A stretch of DNA of 37,422 nt from contig CASEWR010000102.1 in assembly GCA_949291675.1 (NCBI GenBank), positions 1 through 37,422 of the forward strand, given 5' to 3'. The notes under the pieces are model-generated. The model saw only the letters and a program-made list of their open reading frames with translations. It was not told the DNA's origin and did not search any database. The stretch is from an uncultured Desulfovibrio sp. (lineage in GTDB: Bacteria; Desulfobacterota; Desulfovibrionia; Desulfovibrionales; Desulfovibrionaceae). Both the position numbers and the translations under genes were made by a program. Within the stretch, counting starts at the first letter, position 1, and the number at the start of each line of letters is the position of its first letter. Below, one piece after another: positions 17,648 to 27,066 of this stretch.

Positions 17648-17926
17648 GTCCTCTTTTCCTCCCTCGCAAGACAATGTGCAGACAGAACCTGGAAAAGACC
17701 TGCCTGCAGAATATTGCACGAAAGCTGCCTATAGCACCTTGCCCTGCGCAATGCAAAGTCCCGGTATTTCCCGGATCTGCCGGAAAATCAGCCAGTGCGG
17801 CACGCACGCCTGCAGGCCCTTGCCTGCCCCTGCCGCACGTGCCTGTGCGCACCTGCCCCTCTCCTGCGCCAGGGCCTTCCTCTGCCCCGGCCCTGCCCCT
17901 GTCCTTCTCGTTGAAAGGCCCCCTTC

Positions 17927-18038
17927 CCTGTGATAGGCTTTCCCTGTGACAGGCCATCTCCGTAACAAGCCATCCCTGTGGCAGGCCTTCTCTGTAACAG
18001 ACCATCTTTGTGACAGGCCATCCCTGCGACAGGCCACA
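17927..18038. repeat. Seven tandem 16-bp repeats with a dyad core in a divergent promoter region
   Basis: Seven contiguous 16-base units keep exact register: 17927, 17943, 17959, 17975, 17991, 18007 and 18023. The consensus is CCTGTGACAGGCCATC. The first eleven bases form an interrupted palindrome, CCTGT-N-ACAGG. One unit reads TCTGT-A-ACAGA, a compensated change that keeps the dyad. The block lies between the divergent starts of the mscK-type gene (17647) and the alpha-2-macroglobulin gene (18149). The rest of that 500-base spacer, 17648-17926, is C-rich and shows no gene. Confidence 0.85.
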
Positions 18039-18148
18039 GCCGGACAGTCTGCAGCGTGTGCAGGCCCCCTGTCTTCTTCTGCCCCCCGAAAGCCCGGTCC
18101 TGCGGCCAGGCCTGAACTGCCTGCTCTTTTCGCTCCAGGAGTGTTCCT

Positions 18149-21100
18149 ATGAAACGCCCGGCCTTCCTCTGCCCTTCTTCCTGCCCTGCTTCCTCAGCAG
18201 CTGCCTCAGCAGTTTCCGCCTCTGTTCTCCCTGTCCTGCTTCTCCCCCTGCTGGCTGTGCTGTGTGCAGTTCTGTGTGCGCCTGCCCCTGCCGAGGCAGG
18301 CCCGAGTTACCGCAGGGTGCTGGCCAGCGATCCTGCCACGGCTTCCTGGCAGGATGGCATCAGCCTGACCTTTCAGCTGGACGAAGCCCGCTGCCGCAAG
18401 GCCTATGGCAGAAGCTGGGCCCAGGAGTGCATGGCCAGGGCAAACGGAGAGCCCGGCCGCCTCGTGCGCGGCATGCAGATGACGCCCCATGTGGATGGTG
18501 AGTGGCGCTGGACAGGATGGGATACCATCTCCTTCAAACCCCGCACCTTTCTTGCTCCTGGCACGCGCTACACTGTCAGCCTGGCAAAGGCAGACCTGCC
18601 TGCAGCCATCGTGCCGGACAGAAAGGAGCTTACCTGGACCAGCCAGCCTGAGGCCGCCATGCCCGGGCGCGAGAGCATCTGGATTGATCCCTCTGCCAGT
18701 GAGGCCCATGGCATCTCCCTGCCCATCACCTTTATCTGGCCCCAGGACACACAGGCAGTGGAAAAGAGCCTGCGCCTTGAGACCAGCAGGGGACTGACCC
18801 TGGCCCAGCCGCGCTTTGCCTGGAATGCCACCCGCGACAGCGTGGTGGTGAGCGCTCTGGTGCGCAGATTAAGCAGCCAGACCGGGCGCGTTACCCTGCG
18901 CCTGAACTCCATGCCTGCCTATCATCTGGAAGAGGGCAGGCGCAGTATCAGCCAGGGCAAAACCCTCAGCCACTCCTTCGGCGTGCCCGGCAGAAATGCC
19001 CTCTTCTCCTTCAAAAACATCAGCCTGGTCAAAGGCCACGACAAAAACTTCAATATCCGCTACGAGCTTGTGCTGCAGACCACCCTGCGCACAAAGCCCG
19101 AAGACGTGCTCAGATATCTGACTGTGCTCAAGCTGCCAGAGCGTGCAGAGCCCGGTGCGGACAGGGCCACGGACTGGACGCGCTACACAGCCCTTGCTGT
19201 GCAGGATGTGCAGGATGCGGAAAAGCTCGAACCCGTCCTTGTTTCTGCTCCGGGCGAGAGTGACACCATACGCCTTGCCCTGCCCCTGCAGGCTGAGCGC
19301 TGTGTCCTGGTCGTCCTGGACAAAAAGCTTGCTTCCGTCAGCGGCATTCCCCTGCAAAAGGACGTTTCCACTGTGCTGCGTGCCCCGCAGCTTGAGGCAG
19401 AGCTCTCCTTTGTGCTGCCAAGCAACCTGGTCAGTCTGGCAGGCAGCAGAAAGCTTGCCCTGCACAGTACAGGCATAGACAGCATACACTGGCGGGCCAG
19501 ACGTATTCAGCCCTCCTTTCTGGCGCTCTTTGCCGCAAGCCACGGCTTTTCTGCCGCCCCCCTGGAGCCCTGGATGGAGGATGTCTCCCTGGATGCCCAG
19601 ACTGTGAGCAGTGAGGGCACACTTCCCGTGACCCTGCAGGGCGAAGGCAGGGCGTCCTTCCCTGTGCTTTCCCTGCAGGACATGCTGCCGCCCTCTGCCT
19701 GCGGTCTCTATCAGCTGGTGCTGGAGGGCATGCGCGACGGCAAAAAGGTGGCCAGTGCCGAGAAGATGATCCTGCTCACCAACTTCGGCCTCACCCTCAA
19801 GGAAAACACCCTGGGCGGACGCAATGTCTATGTGGCGAGCCTTTTCAGCGGCACACCCGTGGCAGGCGTGCGCGTGCAGCTCCTGGCCAGAAACGGCACA
19901 GTCATCTCCTCTGTGGACACCAATGCCCAGGGCATGGCCTACCTGCCTCCTGCCAGTGGCCTGAGCGGCGAGCTTGAGCCTGTGGCAGTCATTGCCACAA
20001 GCACAGGCAAGGACCCGGATTTGTGCTGGCTCTCCCTGCGGGACTCTTCCCGCGTGCTGGATATGTCGGACTTTGCCATTGCCGGCAGACACGGCTCAAG
20101 CACAGGCCTCATGGCCTCGGTCTTTGCCGAGCGCGGCCTCTTCCTGCCTGGCGAGACCCTGCACTTCGGCATCATGGTGCGCCGCTTTGACTGGCATATG
20201 CTTCCCCCGGACCTGCCGCTGGAAGTGCGGCTGACTGACCCGCTGGGCAGGATAGTGCACAAGGCTGCCCTGGAAGGCGACCCTGCCCTGACAGAAGCCT
20301 CCTGGAAGTCCTCGCAGCACAGCCCGGCAGGTCCCTACCGCCTGGATGTTGTGCTGCGCACGGACAAGGGCGAGGCCCCTGTCATCGGCTCTGCCACAGT
20401 ACGGGTGGAGGAATTCGAGCCTGACACCCTGGCCCTGCAGGCACATCTTGAAAGTGCTTCAGGCCACACGATCCCTGCCAGGGGCTGGATTGTGACCAAG
20501 CCAGGCTCAAGCCCTGCCAGGGCTGCTGTCAGCCTGCGCACACTCTACGGCGATGCTGCTGTTGCACATGCTGTGCAGGGGCGCCTTGTGGCAGAACCTG
20601 CCAGGCTCTCGCAGCTCAGCATCCCCGGCTTTGCCGGCTATACCTTCCAGGACATCTCGCTCGCAGCAGGCGAGCAGCGCGCCCTGCGTCTTGCTGATGC
20701 CAGCACGGACACAGAAGGCAGGGCCCTGCTGGAGCTGCCTGCCGATGCCCTGCGCGGCACCTTCCGCGGCACAGTGCAGCTGGAGGGCTTTGATGCGGCT
20801 GGCGGCAGAGCAGTGGCCAGACAGCTTTCCGCGCTCTTCTCGCCCCTGGAAATCATTGCCGGCTACAAACCCGTGGATGCCGCCAATACCCTTGCCCATC
20901 TGGTGCAGAACTCGGCTGCTGCCATCAGTGTCTTGGCAGTGGACAATACCCTCACCCCCAAAAAGCTTGAGAATCTGACCCTCACCCTGTCCCAGCGCCG
21001 CTACGTCAATGCCCTGGTGCGCGATGAACAGGGCGAGTTCCGCTACGATGTCTCCGCTCTCACCACACCCCTGGAGACCAGGACCCTGACCCTGGATGCC

Positions 21101-23974
21101 AGGGGCACAAAGCTCTCCCTGCCCACACGAACACCTGGTGACTATGAGCTTGCCCTCACCATGCCTGACGGCACAGCCCTGCTCACTGTGCCCTATACCG
21201 TGGCAGGCAGAGAGCTCATCCTGCCTGACGGGACCTCTTCCGTGCCCTTCGCACAGGGCAATCTCGCCCTTGAGCTCGGCAAAAGCGAGTATGAGCCCGG
21301 GGACACCATTGTGGTGCGCATGAATGCCCCCTATGCCGGCACAGGTCTGCTCACCATCGAGCGCGACAGTGTCATCGAAAGCGTCTGGTTCCGCGCTGCT
21401 GCTGGGGAATCCGAGCAGCGCATCCGCATTCCCAAGTCCTTTGAGGGCCAGGGCTATGTGAGCGTTCTCTTTGCCCGCACCTCCAATTCCGAAAACATCT
21501 ACATCAAGCCCCATGCCTGGGCCACTGTGCCCTTTGTCTGCGGCATACAGCACCGCACCATGGGCCTGAAGCTTTCAGCACCTGCAGAGGTCATGCCAGG
21601 CAAGACCCTGGACATCACCATCTCTGCCCCGCGCCGCGGCAGGGCTGTGCTCTATGCCGTGGATGAGGGTGTGCTCTCCCTCACAGGCTACCAGACCCCG
21701 GACCCCCTGCAGGACCTGCTTGCCAACAGGGCCCTGGACGTCAAGACCTGGCAGCTCTTTGACCTGCTCACCCCGGACTTTGCCAGGCTGAAAGGCAGAC
21801 TGCCGGCCTTTGGCGGTGACATGGCCACTCCGGGCGGACGCTTCCTCAATCCCTTCCGCCGTCGCAGCGAGCCGCCCTTTGCCCGCTGGATTGGCGTTGT
21901 GAATGTCAGCCCCGAGGAAAAGACCTTCTCCCTGCCCATACCTGCCTGGCTGTCCGGCAGCATACGCATCATGGCTGTGGGTTCTTCCAGCGAGCCCAGG
22001 GGCTTTTTGTCCGCAGATGCCGTCTCCGCGACCTGCAGGGTGCGTGGCTCCCTGCTCCTGCGTCCCCTGCTGCCCCTGGCTGCAAGCCCGGGCGATCGTA
22101 TTGAGGGTGCTGTGGCTGTGGCCAATACCGTTGCCGGCAGCGGCAGGGCTGTGCCTGTCAATGTGCGCCTCACAGCTGCTGACGGCCTTGCCTTTGTCCG
22201 CAATGGCGAGAAGGTGAAGGACTTCAACACAGTGCTTGAGATTGACGAGAACACGGAAAAGACCATTGCCTTTGACATGGTTGTCGGGGACAAACTGGGG
22301 TCAGCTGCTGTTGTGTTCGAGGCCAACCTGCTCAAGCCCACCCCGGAGCAGGCTGACAGGACCTTTGCCAAACGCAGCCAGAGCCTTTCCCTGCGACCGC
22401 TTGCGCCCGGACGCACGACCATACAGTCCGGCCAGGTGGAGACGGGTGTGCCTGTGGTGGTGAACCGCAGCCTCTATCCTATGGCAGCAGACACCAGACT
22501 GACTGTGTCCGCAGCGCCCCTGGCTGCCTTCAGAAGCCTTGCCACCCGCCTGCAGGCCTATCCCTTTACCTGCACGGAACAGACCATCAGCAGAGCCTTC
22601 CCCTGGGTCTCTGCCCTGCTGCGTCCAGAGCTGGCAGACCTGCTCTCTGCAGCCCCGGAGGTCTCCTCACGCGAGCAGAGCGAAGCCAGCCACAAGGCCT
22701 TTGATCAGGCCATGGCTGCCATACGCGAGGGCCTGGACGGCAATCTCCTCTCCCTGTGGCCTGGTGCTGCACCCAGTGATGTGACCACAGTCTATGCCGC
22801 AGACTTTCTGCTGACCCTTGCCGAGTACGGCTATGGTGTGCCCCAGGATATGCGCTCCAGACTGCTGGCAGGCCTGGAAAGCATTGTCTGGCGCGACCCT
22901 TACTCCCTGGCTGATGCCCGCATCAAGGCCTGGGCCTGCTGGGTGCTCATGCGTTCCGGCAGACTCATGACCCAGGATGTGGAGCGTCTGCATGCCTGGC
23001 TGGACTCCTCTGCTGCCTCTGCTGGCTCGACACACTCCTGGCGCGAGGATGTGACAGCAGTGCTGCTGGCAGACTGCTATGCCATGCTGCGCCTGAACAG
23101 GGCTGCCAGTGAACTTATGCCGGAACGCCTTGCCCCTGTGGCGCAGGATGGTACACACCTGCTCGACACAACCTGCGCCCTGGCCCTGCAGGCTGCCATT
23201 CTGAGTCGCCAGCACTGGCAGCCGGCCGCAACCAGGGAAGGCTCAGCCCGCCTGGCTGAGATCTTTGCGGAGCTTTCCGAGCGCGCCCTCTCGCCCCATG
23301 TCTCCACCATGGCCATGGCCCTCACCACCAGAGCCCTGGCCACGGCTGTCAGCGAGCCTTCTGCTGCTGCAAAGGCAGTGCTGACCTGCGAGGAGCGCGA
23401 CGGCGAGTTCCCGGACCAGGACAGGTCCATGGTTCTGGCAGGCATAAGCGAGCTTGATGCCCCTGGCTGCCGCAGATTCACTGTGTCTGCCCCTGCGCCT
23501 GGCCAGCAGGAAAGCGGCCTTGTCTGGAACCTTGCTGTCACAGGCTATGACAAGGGAAAGCCGGCCACTGTTGCCAATGGGCTGGAAGTGCACAGACGCT
23601 ACCTCAACGAACAGGGCCAGGAAGTGCAGGAAGGTGCTGCTGTGCGTGCCGGCGATGTGCTCACAGTGGAGCTCTCCCTGCGCTCGGCACGCCCCATGGA
23701 TAACGTTGCCCTGGTGGACCTGCTGCCTGGCGGCCTTGAGCCCCTGCTTACCCAGACCGATCCCCTGCCCTCCTATGTGGATCGGCGCGAACGCAGGGAA
23801 GACCGCATGCTCTTCTTTGTCTCCACGGACACGGCCATGCGCCTTGTGACCTACAAAGCCAGAGCCATCACAGCCGGGACCTTCACTGTGCCCTGCGTGC
23901 ATGCAGAGGCCATGTATCAGCCGCAGATCTCGGCCACTACACCGGGCAGGAGCCTGCACATCATTCGCCGCTGA
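18149..23974 (+). CDS. Bacterial alpha-2-macroglobulin (YfhM-like) with intact thioester motif
   Basis: A 1941-residue exported protein. An N-terminal hydrophobic signal (about residues 20-50, ending near APAEAG) directs it to the periplasm. No canonical lipobox is obvious, although Cys residues lie at the end of the hydrophobic run. The middle shows the family block VDEGVLSLTGYQTPDP (from residue 1171). The thioester site is CTEQT at 1475-1479, with Cys1475 and Gln1478 expected to form the bond. A helical toroid domain follows. These proteins are thought to trap foreign proteases that enter the periplasm. It precedes pbpC by 78 bases, the same partnership as E. coli yfhM-pbpC. The start at 18149 has CAGGAG seven bases upstream. 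It is longer than E. coli YfhM (about 1650 residues). Confidence 0.93.
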   Translation: MKRPAFLCPSSCPASSAAASAVSASVLPVLLLPLLAVLCAVLCAPAPAEAGPSYRRVLASDPATASWQDGISLTFQLDEARCRKAYGRSWAQECMARANGEPGRLVRGMQMTPHVDGEWRWTGWDTISFKPRTFLAPGTRYTVSLAKADLPAAIVPDRKELTWTSQPEAAMPGRESIWIDPSASEAHGISLPITFIWPQDTQAVEKSLRLETSRGLTLAQPRFAWNATRDSVVVSALVRRLSSQTGRVTLRLNSMPAYHLEEGRRSISQGKTLSHSFGVPGRNALFSFKNISLVKGHDKNFNIRYELVLQTTLRTKPEDVLRYLTVLKLPERAEPGADRATDWTRYTALAVQDVQDAEKLEPVLVSAPGESDTIRLALPLQAERCVLVVLDKKLASVSGIPLQKDVSTVLRAPQLEAELSFVLPSNLVSLAGSRKLALHSTGIDSIHWRARRIQPSFLALFAASHGFSAAPLEPWMEDVSLDAQTVSSEGTLPVTLQGEGRASFPVLSLQDMLPPSACGLYQLVLEGMRDGKKVASAEKMILLTNFGLTLKENTLGGRNVYVASLFSGTPVAGVRVQLLARNGTVISSVDTNAQGMAYLPPASGLSGELEPVAVIATSTGKDPDLCWLSLRDSSRVLDMSDFAIAGRHGSSTGLMASVFAERGLFLPGETLHFGIMVRRFDWHMLPPDLPLEVRLTDPLGRIVHKAALEGDPALTEASWKSSQHSPAGPYRLDVVLRTDKGEAPVIGSATVRVEEFEPDTLALQAHLESASGHTIPARGWIVTKPGSSPARAAVSLRTLYGDAAVAHAVQGRLVAEPARLSQLSIPGFAGYTFQDISLAAGEQRALRLADASTDTEGRALLELPADALRGTFRGTVQLEGFDAAGGRAVARQLSALFSPLEIIAGYKPVDAANTLAHLVQNSAAAISVLAVDNTLTPKKLENLTLTLSQRRYVNALVRDEQGEFRYDVSALTTPLETRTLTLDARGTKLSLPTRTPGDYELALTMPDGTALLTVPYTVAGRELILPDGTSSVPFAQGNLALELGKSEYEPGDTIVVRMNAPYAGTGLLTIERDSVIESVWFRAAAGESEQRIRIPKSFEGQGYVSVLFARTSNSENIYIKPHAWATVPFVCGIQHRTMGLKLSAPAEVMPGKTLDITISAPRRGRAVLYAVDEGVLSLTGYQTPDPLQDLLANRALDVKTWQLFDLLTPDFARLKGRLPAFGGDMATPGGRFLNPFRRRSEPPFARWIGVVNVSPEEKTFSLPIPAWLSGSIRIMAVGSSSEPRGFLSADAVSATCRVRGSLLLRPLLPLAASPGDRIEGAVAVANTVAGSGRAVPVNVRLTAADGLAFVRNGEKVKDFNTVLEIDENTEKTIAFDMVVGDKLGSAAVVFEANLLKPTPEQADRTFAKRSQSLSLRPLAPGRTTIQSGQVETGVPVVVNRSLYPMAADTRLTVSAAPLAAFRSLATRLQAYPFTCTEQTISRAFPWVSALLRPELADLLSAAPEVSSREQSEASHKAFDQAMAAIREGLDGNLLSLWPGAAPSDVTTVYAADFLLTLAEYGYGVPQDMRSRLLAGLESIVWRDPYSLADARIKAWACWVLMRSGRLMTQDVERLHAWLDSSAASAGSTHSWREDVTAVLLADCYAMLRLNRAASELMPERLAPVAQDGTHLLDTTCALALQAAILSRQHWQPAATREGSARLAEIFAELSERALSPHVSTMAMALTTRALATAVSEPSAAAKAVLTCEERDGEFPDQDRSMVLAGISELDAPGCRRFTVSAPAPGQQESGLVWNLAVTGYDKGKPATVANGLEVHRRYLNEQGQEVQEGAAVRAGDVLTVELSLRSARPMDNVALVDLLPGGLEPLLTQTDPLPSYVDRRERREDRMLFFVSTDTAMRLVTYKARAITAGTFTVPCVHAEAMYQPQISATTPGRSLHIIRR

Positions 23975-24052
23975 GTGCAGACAGAATGCAGATGCAGGTC
24001 AGGCCGTATGCAATAAGGCAGGACATAAGGCCGGAGACAGCGCCGGAGACAG

Positions 24053-26737
24053 ATGGAAAAGACAGGCCGTAAGCCAGCTGCGCATGCAGGACAGATGCAG
24101 AATGAGCTGCTGAAACAGCTGCAGAAAGAGCTGCACGACACAGGTCAGCCATGTGCTGCCCGGACGGGCAACGCGGCTTCAAGCGCGACTTGCGGGACGG
24201 CTTGCGAGACGGCTTGCAGGACACCTTGCGGGCCGTCTGCCCGAACGTCTGCCCGAACGTCTGCAGAGATGCCTGCCCGAACGCCTGGCGGGATGTCTGC
24301 CGGGATGTCAGGATCGTCTTCAGGACAGCGTCACGGTCGCCGCAGCCGTCTGCGTGCGGCAAAAGTCCTGCTCGTTCTGTCCGCTCTGCTCATTCTCTCC
24401 GGCCTGCTTGCCCTTTGTGTCTGGGTGAGCCGTCCCTGCGAGGCGCCCCTGGAGGGCATTCCCTTTTCCACCTGCATTGTGGACAGGGACATGCGCATCC
24501 TGCGTCTGGGACGTGCTGCAGACGGGCAGTACCGCCTTCCCGCCAGCCTGGACATGCTGCCCCGTGAAGCCGTTGCAGCTGTCTTGCAGTATGAGGACAG
24601 GTATTTCTGGTACCATCCGGGCGTCAATGTGCTCTCCCTTGTGCGGGCAGGCCTTGGCATGCTCACAGGCGGGCGCAGAATGGGCGGCTCCACCCTCACC
24701 ATGCAGGTGGTGCGCCTGAAGTACGGCCTGCGCACAGGCTCGCTCACAGACAAGCTGCGCCAGATGCTGCTGGCCCTGCGCCTTGAGTGGCACTATGACA
24801 AAAAGGACATCCTGGAGGCCTATTTCTCTCTGGCCCCCTATGGCGGCAATGTGCAGGGCCTGGCGGCTGCGGCACGCATCTACTTTCACAAAGAGCCAGC
24901 AAAGCTCTCCCTCACGGAGATCTTAAGCCTCATCCCTGTGCCCCAGAATCCAGTGCTGCGCACGCCCTCGCAGACAAATCCCCATTTCCTTGCCGCAGCA
25001 GCCCGTCTGCAGCGGGACTATGCCGCACAGCAGGATGTGCCTGTGCGCATTCCCCTGACACAGGCGGGTCTGCGTGTCTTTACGCCTGCCAGCCTGCCCA
25101 TGGAGGCCTGCCATGTGGCCAGCGAACTGTTGCAGGAGCGTGAGGGGACTGTGCGCACCACGCTCTCCCTGCCCCTGCAGCATCTTGTGGAGCAGCATCT
25201 GGCTGCCTGGGGCACACGCCTGGCTGCCTGGGGCGGCGGCAATGCCGCAGCCCTGCTCGTGCACTGGCCAAGCCGGGAAATCCTGGCCCTGGCAGGCTCA
25301 GCCTCCTTTTTCAACAACAAAATCAGCGGGCAGATCGACATGACCACTGCCCGCAGGTCACCGGGCTCGACCTTGAAGCCCTGTATCTATGCCCTGGCCC
25401 TGGAGCAGGGACGCATCCATCCCAAAACACTGCTTTCAGACATGCCCCGCAACTTTGCAGGCTATGAGCCTGAAAACTTTGACGGAGCCTTTCAGGGACC
25501 GCTGCCTGCAGACCTTGCCCTGCGCCTGTCCCGCAATGTCCCTGCCATTGCCCTGGCAAACGACCTTGCCGCCCCGGGCCTGTACGGCTTTCTGCAGCGT
25601 GCCGGAGTGCGCTTTGCCTTCCCTGAAGAGCACTATGGCTTGAGCCTTGTGCTTGGTGGCGCAGAGGTCACTGCCAGGGAGCTGGCAGCTCTCTATGCCA
25701 TGCTGGCCGACAAGGGCGTGTACAGACCCCTGCAACTGACGCTCACCCCCGCAGGCACACCTGAGCCGAGTGCACAGGGCGCTCAGGGCGGTCAGGACGG
25801 GCAGGCAGCACAGCCCCGGCGTCTGCTCTCCCCGGAGGCAGCCTTTGTGACCATGGCCATGCTGACGGATGACAATCCTGACCATCAGCTGCGGAGCAGC
25901 AACGGGACCCTGCCCCTGCGCCTCAAGACAGGCACTTCCAATGGCCTGCGCGATGCCTGGACCTGCGGCGTCTTCGGCCCCTGGGTGCTCATTGTCTGGG
26001 TGGGCAATGCGGATAACAGCTCCAATCCCCTCTTTGTGGGTGCCCGCTCTGCCCTGCCCCTGTTCCGCGAGCTGGCCAGGGCCATTGTGGCAAAAGAGCC
26101 TGTGCAGGACATGCATGCCACACCATCTCCAGATCTTGCCGTGCGCAAAATACAGGTGTGCAGCGCCACAGGAGATGTGGACACAAGCCTGTGCCCTGAC
26201 CAGTCAGAGCAGAGCACAACCTGGTTTTTGCCAGGTGTTTCTCCTGTGCGGGCAACAGGCATTTTGCGCAGAGTGCGCATCAATGCCCGCACAGGCAATC
26301 TGCTCTGTCCTGAGGAGCTGGCCGGAGGCAGCGCAGGCAGCACTGTGGAAAGCGCTGAGATCATTGCCCAGTTCTGGCCCAGTGAGCTGCGCGAGCTCTA
26401 TGCCAGAGCAGGCATCACAAAGCCTGACCCGCCTCTCTACGGGCCTGCGTGCCGCAAACAGCGCCTGCAGGGACAGGCGCCGCGCATACAGCTGCCCAAG
26501 GAAGGCCTGACCTACCAGGTGCGGGGCAGTGCCGCTGCCTGCCCCCTGGTGTTCCAGGGCCATGCCGATGCCGGCGTGCACAGCCTCTACTGGTTCTGCG
26601 GCACAGACCTTGTGGCAGTGACACAGCCCGGCGAAAAGACCCTGGTCAGCCTGCCTGCAGGCGAGTACGTGCTGCGCCTTGTGGATGAGAGCGGCAGAAG
26701 TGTGAGCAGGCGCCTTGTGATTGGGCGCATGCCCTGA
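24053..26737 (+). CDS. pbpC: Penicillin-binding protein 1C (bifunctional transglycosylase/transpeptidase)
   Basis: An 894-residue class A PBP. The membrane anchor is about residues 104-126. The glycosyltransferase domain shows Glu181 in EDRYFWYHPG, RMGGSTLTMQ (209-218) and the KKDILEAYFSLAPYGGNVQG block. The transpeptidase domain has the nucleophile Ser439 in STLK (439-442), SRN (493-495) and KTGT (625-628). A C-terminal BiPBP_C-like domain (about 795-890) identifies the PBP1C subgroup. The enzyme polymerises and may cross-link peptidoglycan. Its position after the alpha-2-macroglobulin gene suggests wall repair coupled to protease trapping. The cytoplasmic N-terminus is unusually long (about 100 residues) and low in complexity. 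The start at 24053 has GGAG four bases upstream. A later start is possible. Confidence 0.93.
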   Translation: MEKTGRKPAAHAGQMQNELLKQLQKELHDTGQPCAARTGNAASSATCGTACETACRTPCGPSARTSARTSAEMPARTPGGMSAGMSGSSSGQRHGRRSRLRAAKVLLVLSALLILSGLLALCVWVSRPCEAPLEGIPFSTCIVDRDMRILRLGRAADGQYRLPASLDMLPREAVAAVLQYEDRYFWYHPGVNVLSLVRAGLGMLTGGRRMGGSTLTMQVVRLKYGLRTGSLTDKLRQMLLALRLEWHYDKKDILEAYFSLAPYGGNVQGLAAAARIYFHKEPAKLSLTEILSLIPVPQNPVLRTPSQTNPHFLAAAARLQRDYAAQQDVPVRIPLTQAGLRVFTPASLPMEACHVASELLQEREGTVRTTLSLPLQHLVEQHLAAWGTRLAAWGGGNAAALLVHWPSREILALAGSASFFNNKISGQIDMTTARRSPGSTLKPCIYALALEQGRIHPKTLLSDMPRNFAGYEPENFDGAFQGPLPADLALRLSRNVPAIALANDLAAPGLYGFLQRAGVRFAFPEEHYGLSLVLGGAEVTARELAALYAMLADKGVYRPLQLTLTPAGTPEPSAQGAQGGQDGQAAQPRRLLSPEAAFVTMAMLTDDNPDHQLRSSNGTLPLRLKTGTSNGLRDAWTCGVFGPWVLIVWVGNADNSSNPLFVGARSALPLFRELARAIVAKEPVQDMHATPSPDLAVRKIQVCSATGDVDTSLCPDQSEQSTTWFLPGVSPVRATGILRRVRINARTGNLLCPEELAGGSAGSTVESAEIIAQFWPSELRELYARAGITKPDPPLYGPACRKQRLQGQAPRIQLPKEGLTYQVRGSAAACPLVFQGHADAGVHSLYWFCGTDLVAVTQPGEKTLVSLPAGEYVLRLVDESGRSVSRRLVIGRMP
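24233..24313 (+). repeat. Degenerate 12-bp repeat encoding tetrapeptides in the PBP1C cytoplasmic tail
   Basis: About seven units encode PSAR-TSAR-TSAE-MPAR-TPGG-MSAG-MSGS (residues 61-88). The DNA units resemble CCGAACGTCTGC or CCGGGATGTCTG. The segment directly upstream (24170-24232) is also repetitive (GGACGGCTTGCGAGACGGCTTGC). Confidence 0.75.
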
Positions 26738-26766
26738 GTCCTGCTGAAAGGCCCTGGCGAATGACC

Positions 26767-26873
26767 CTGGATCTGCCAGGACTCTGCCAGGACTGAAAAG
26801 GCAGGGCTGATGCAGGGGTGATGCAGTGTCAGAGATGCAGGGGTGATGCAGGGTTGAAGATGCAGGGCTGAAG
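26767..26873. repeat. Degenerate 11- to 14-bp tandem repeats after pbpC
   Basis: Two TCTGCCAGGAC units are followed by six GCAGGGNTGAT-type units of 11 or 14 bases (from 26801). They lie in the 329-base spacer between pbpC and the ligase operon. No gene is seen in this spacer. Confidence 0.75.
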
Positions 26874-26970
26874 GAAAAGAGGAAGTTTCTGCAGCCATTT
26901 TTGGCGTTTTTCACAGATCTTGCCTTCTCTCGATCTTTTCTCTACACTGTAACCCAAATGTGAAGCATCT

Positions 26971-27005
26971 TCCCGGGAAAGTGCTTTCCCGGGAGGGGCT
27001 TTTTC
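26971..27005 (+). terminator. Strong hairpin followed by a T run in the pbpC-ligase spacer
   Basis: A perfect 11-bp stem, TCCCGGGAAAG (26971-26981) with CTTTCCCGGGA (26984-26994), has a two-base loop and then GGGGCTTTTT. It could end the alpha-2-macroglobulin/pbpC transcript. A weak promoter-like pair, TTGCCT (26924) with TACACT 17 bases later, lies just upstream, so it could instead act as a leader attenuator for the next operon. Confidence 0.6.
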
Positions 27006-27066
27006 TGTCTCTACACATCCCCAACTTCTCAATATTTACAGACTTTTTCGGGGGAAAATTTTTCGC

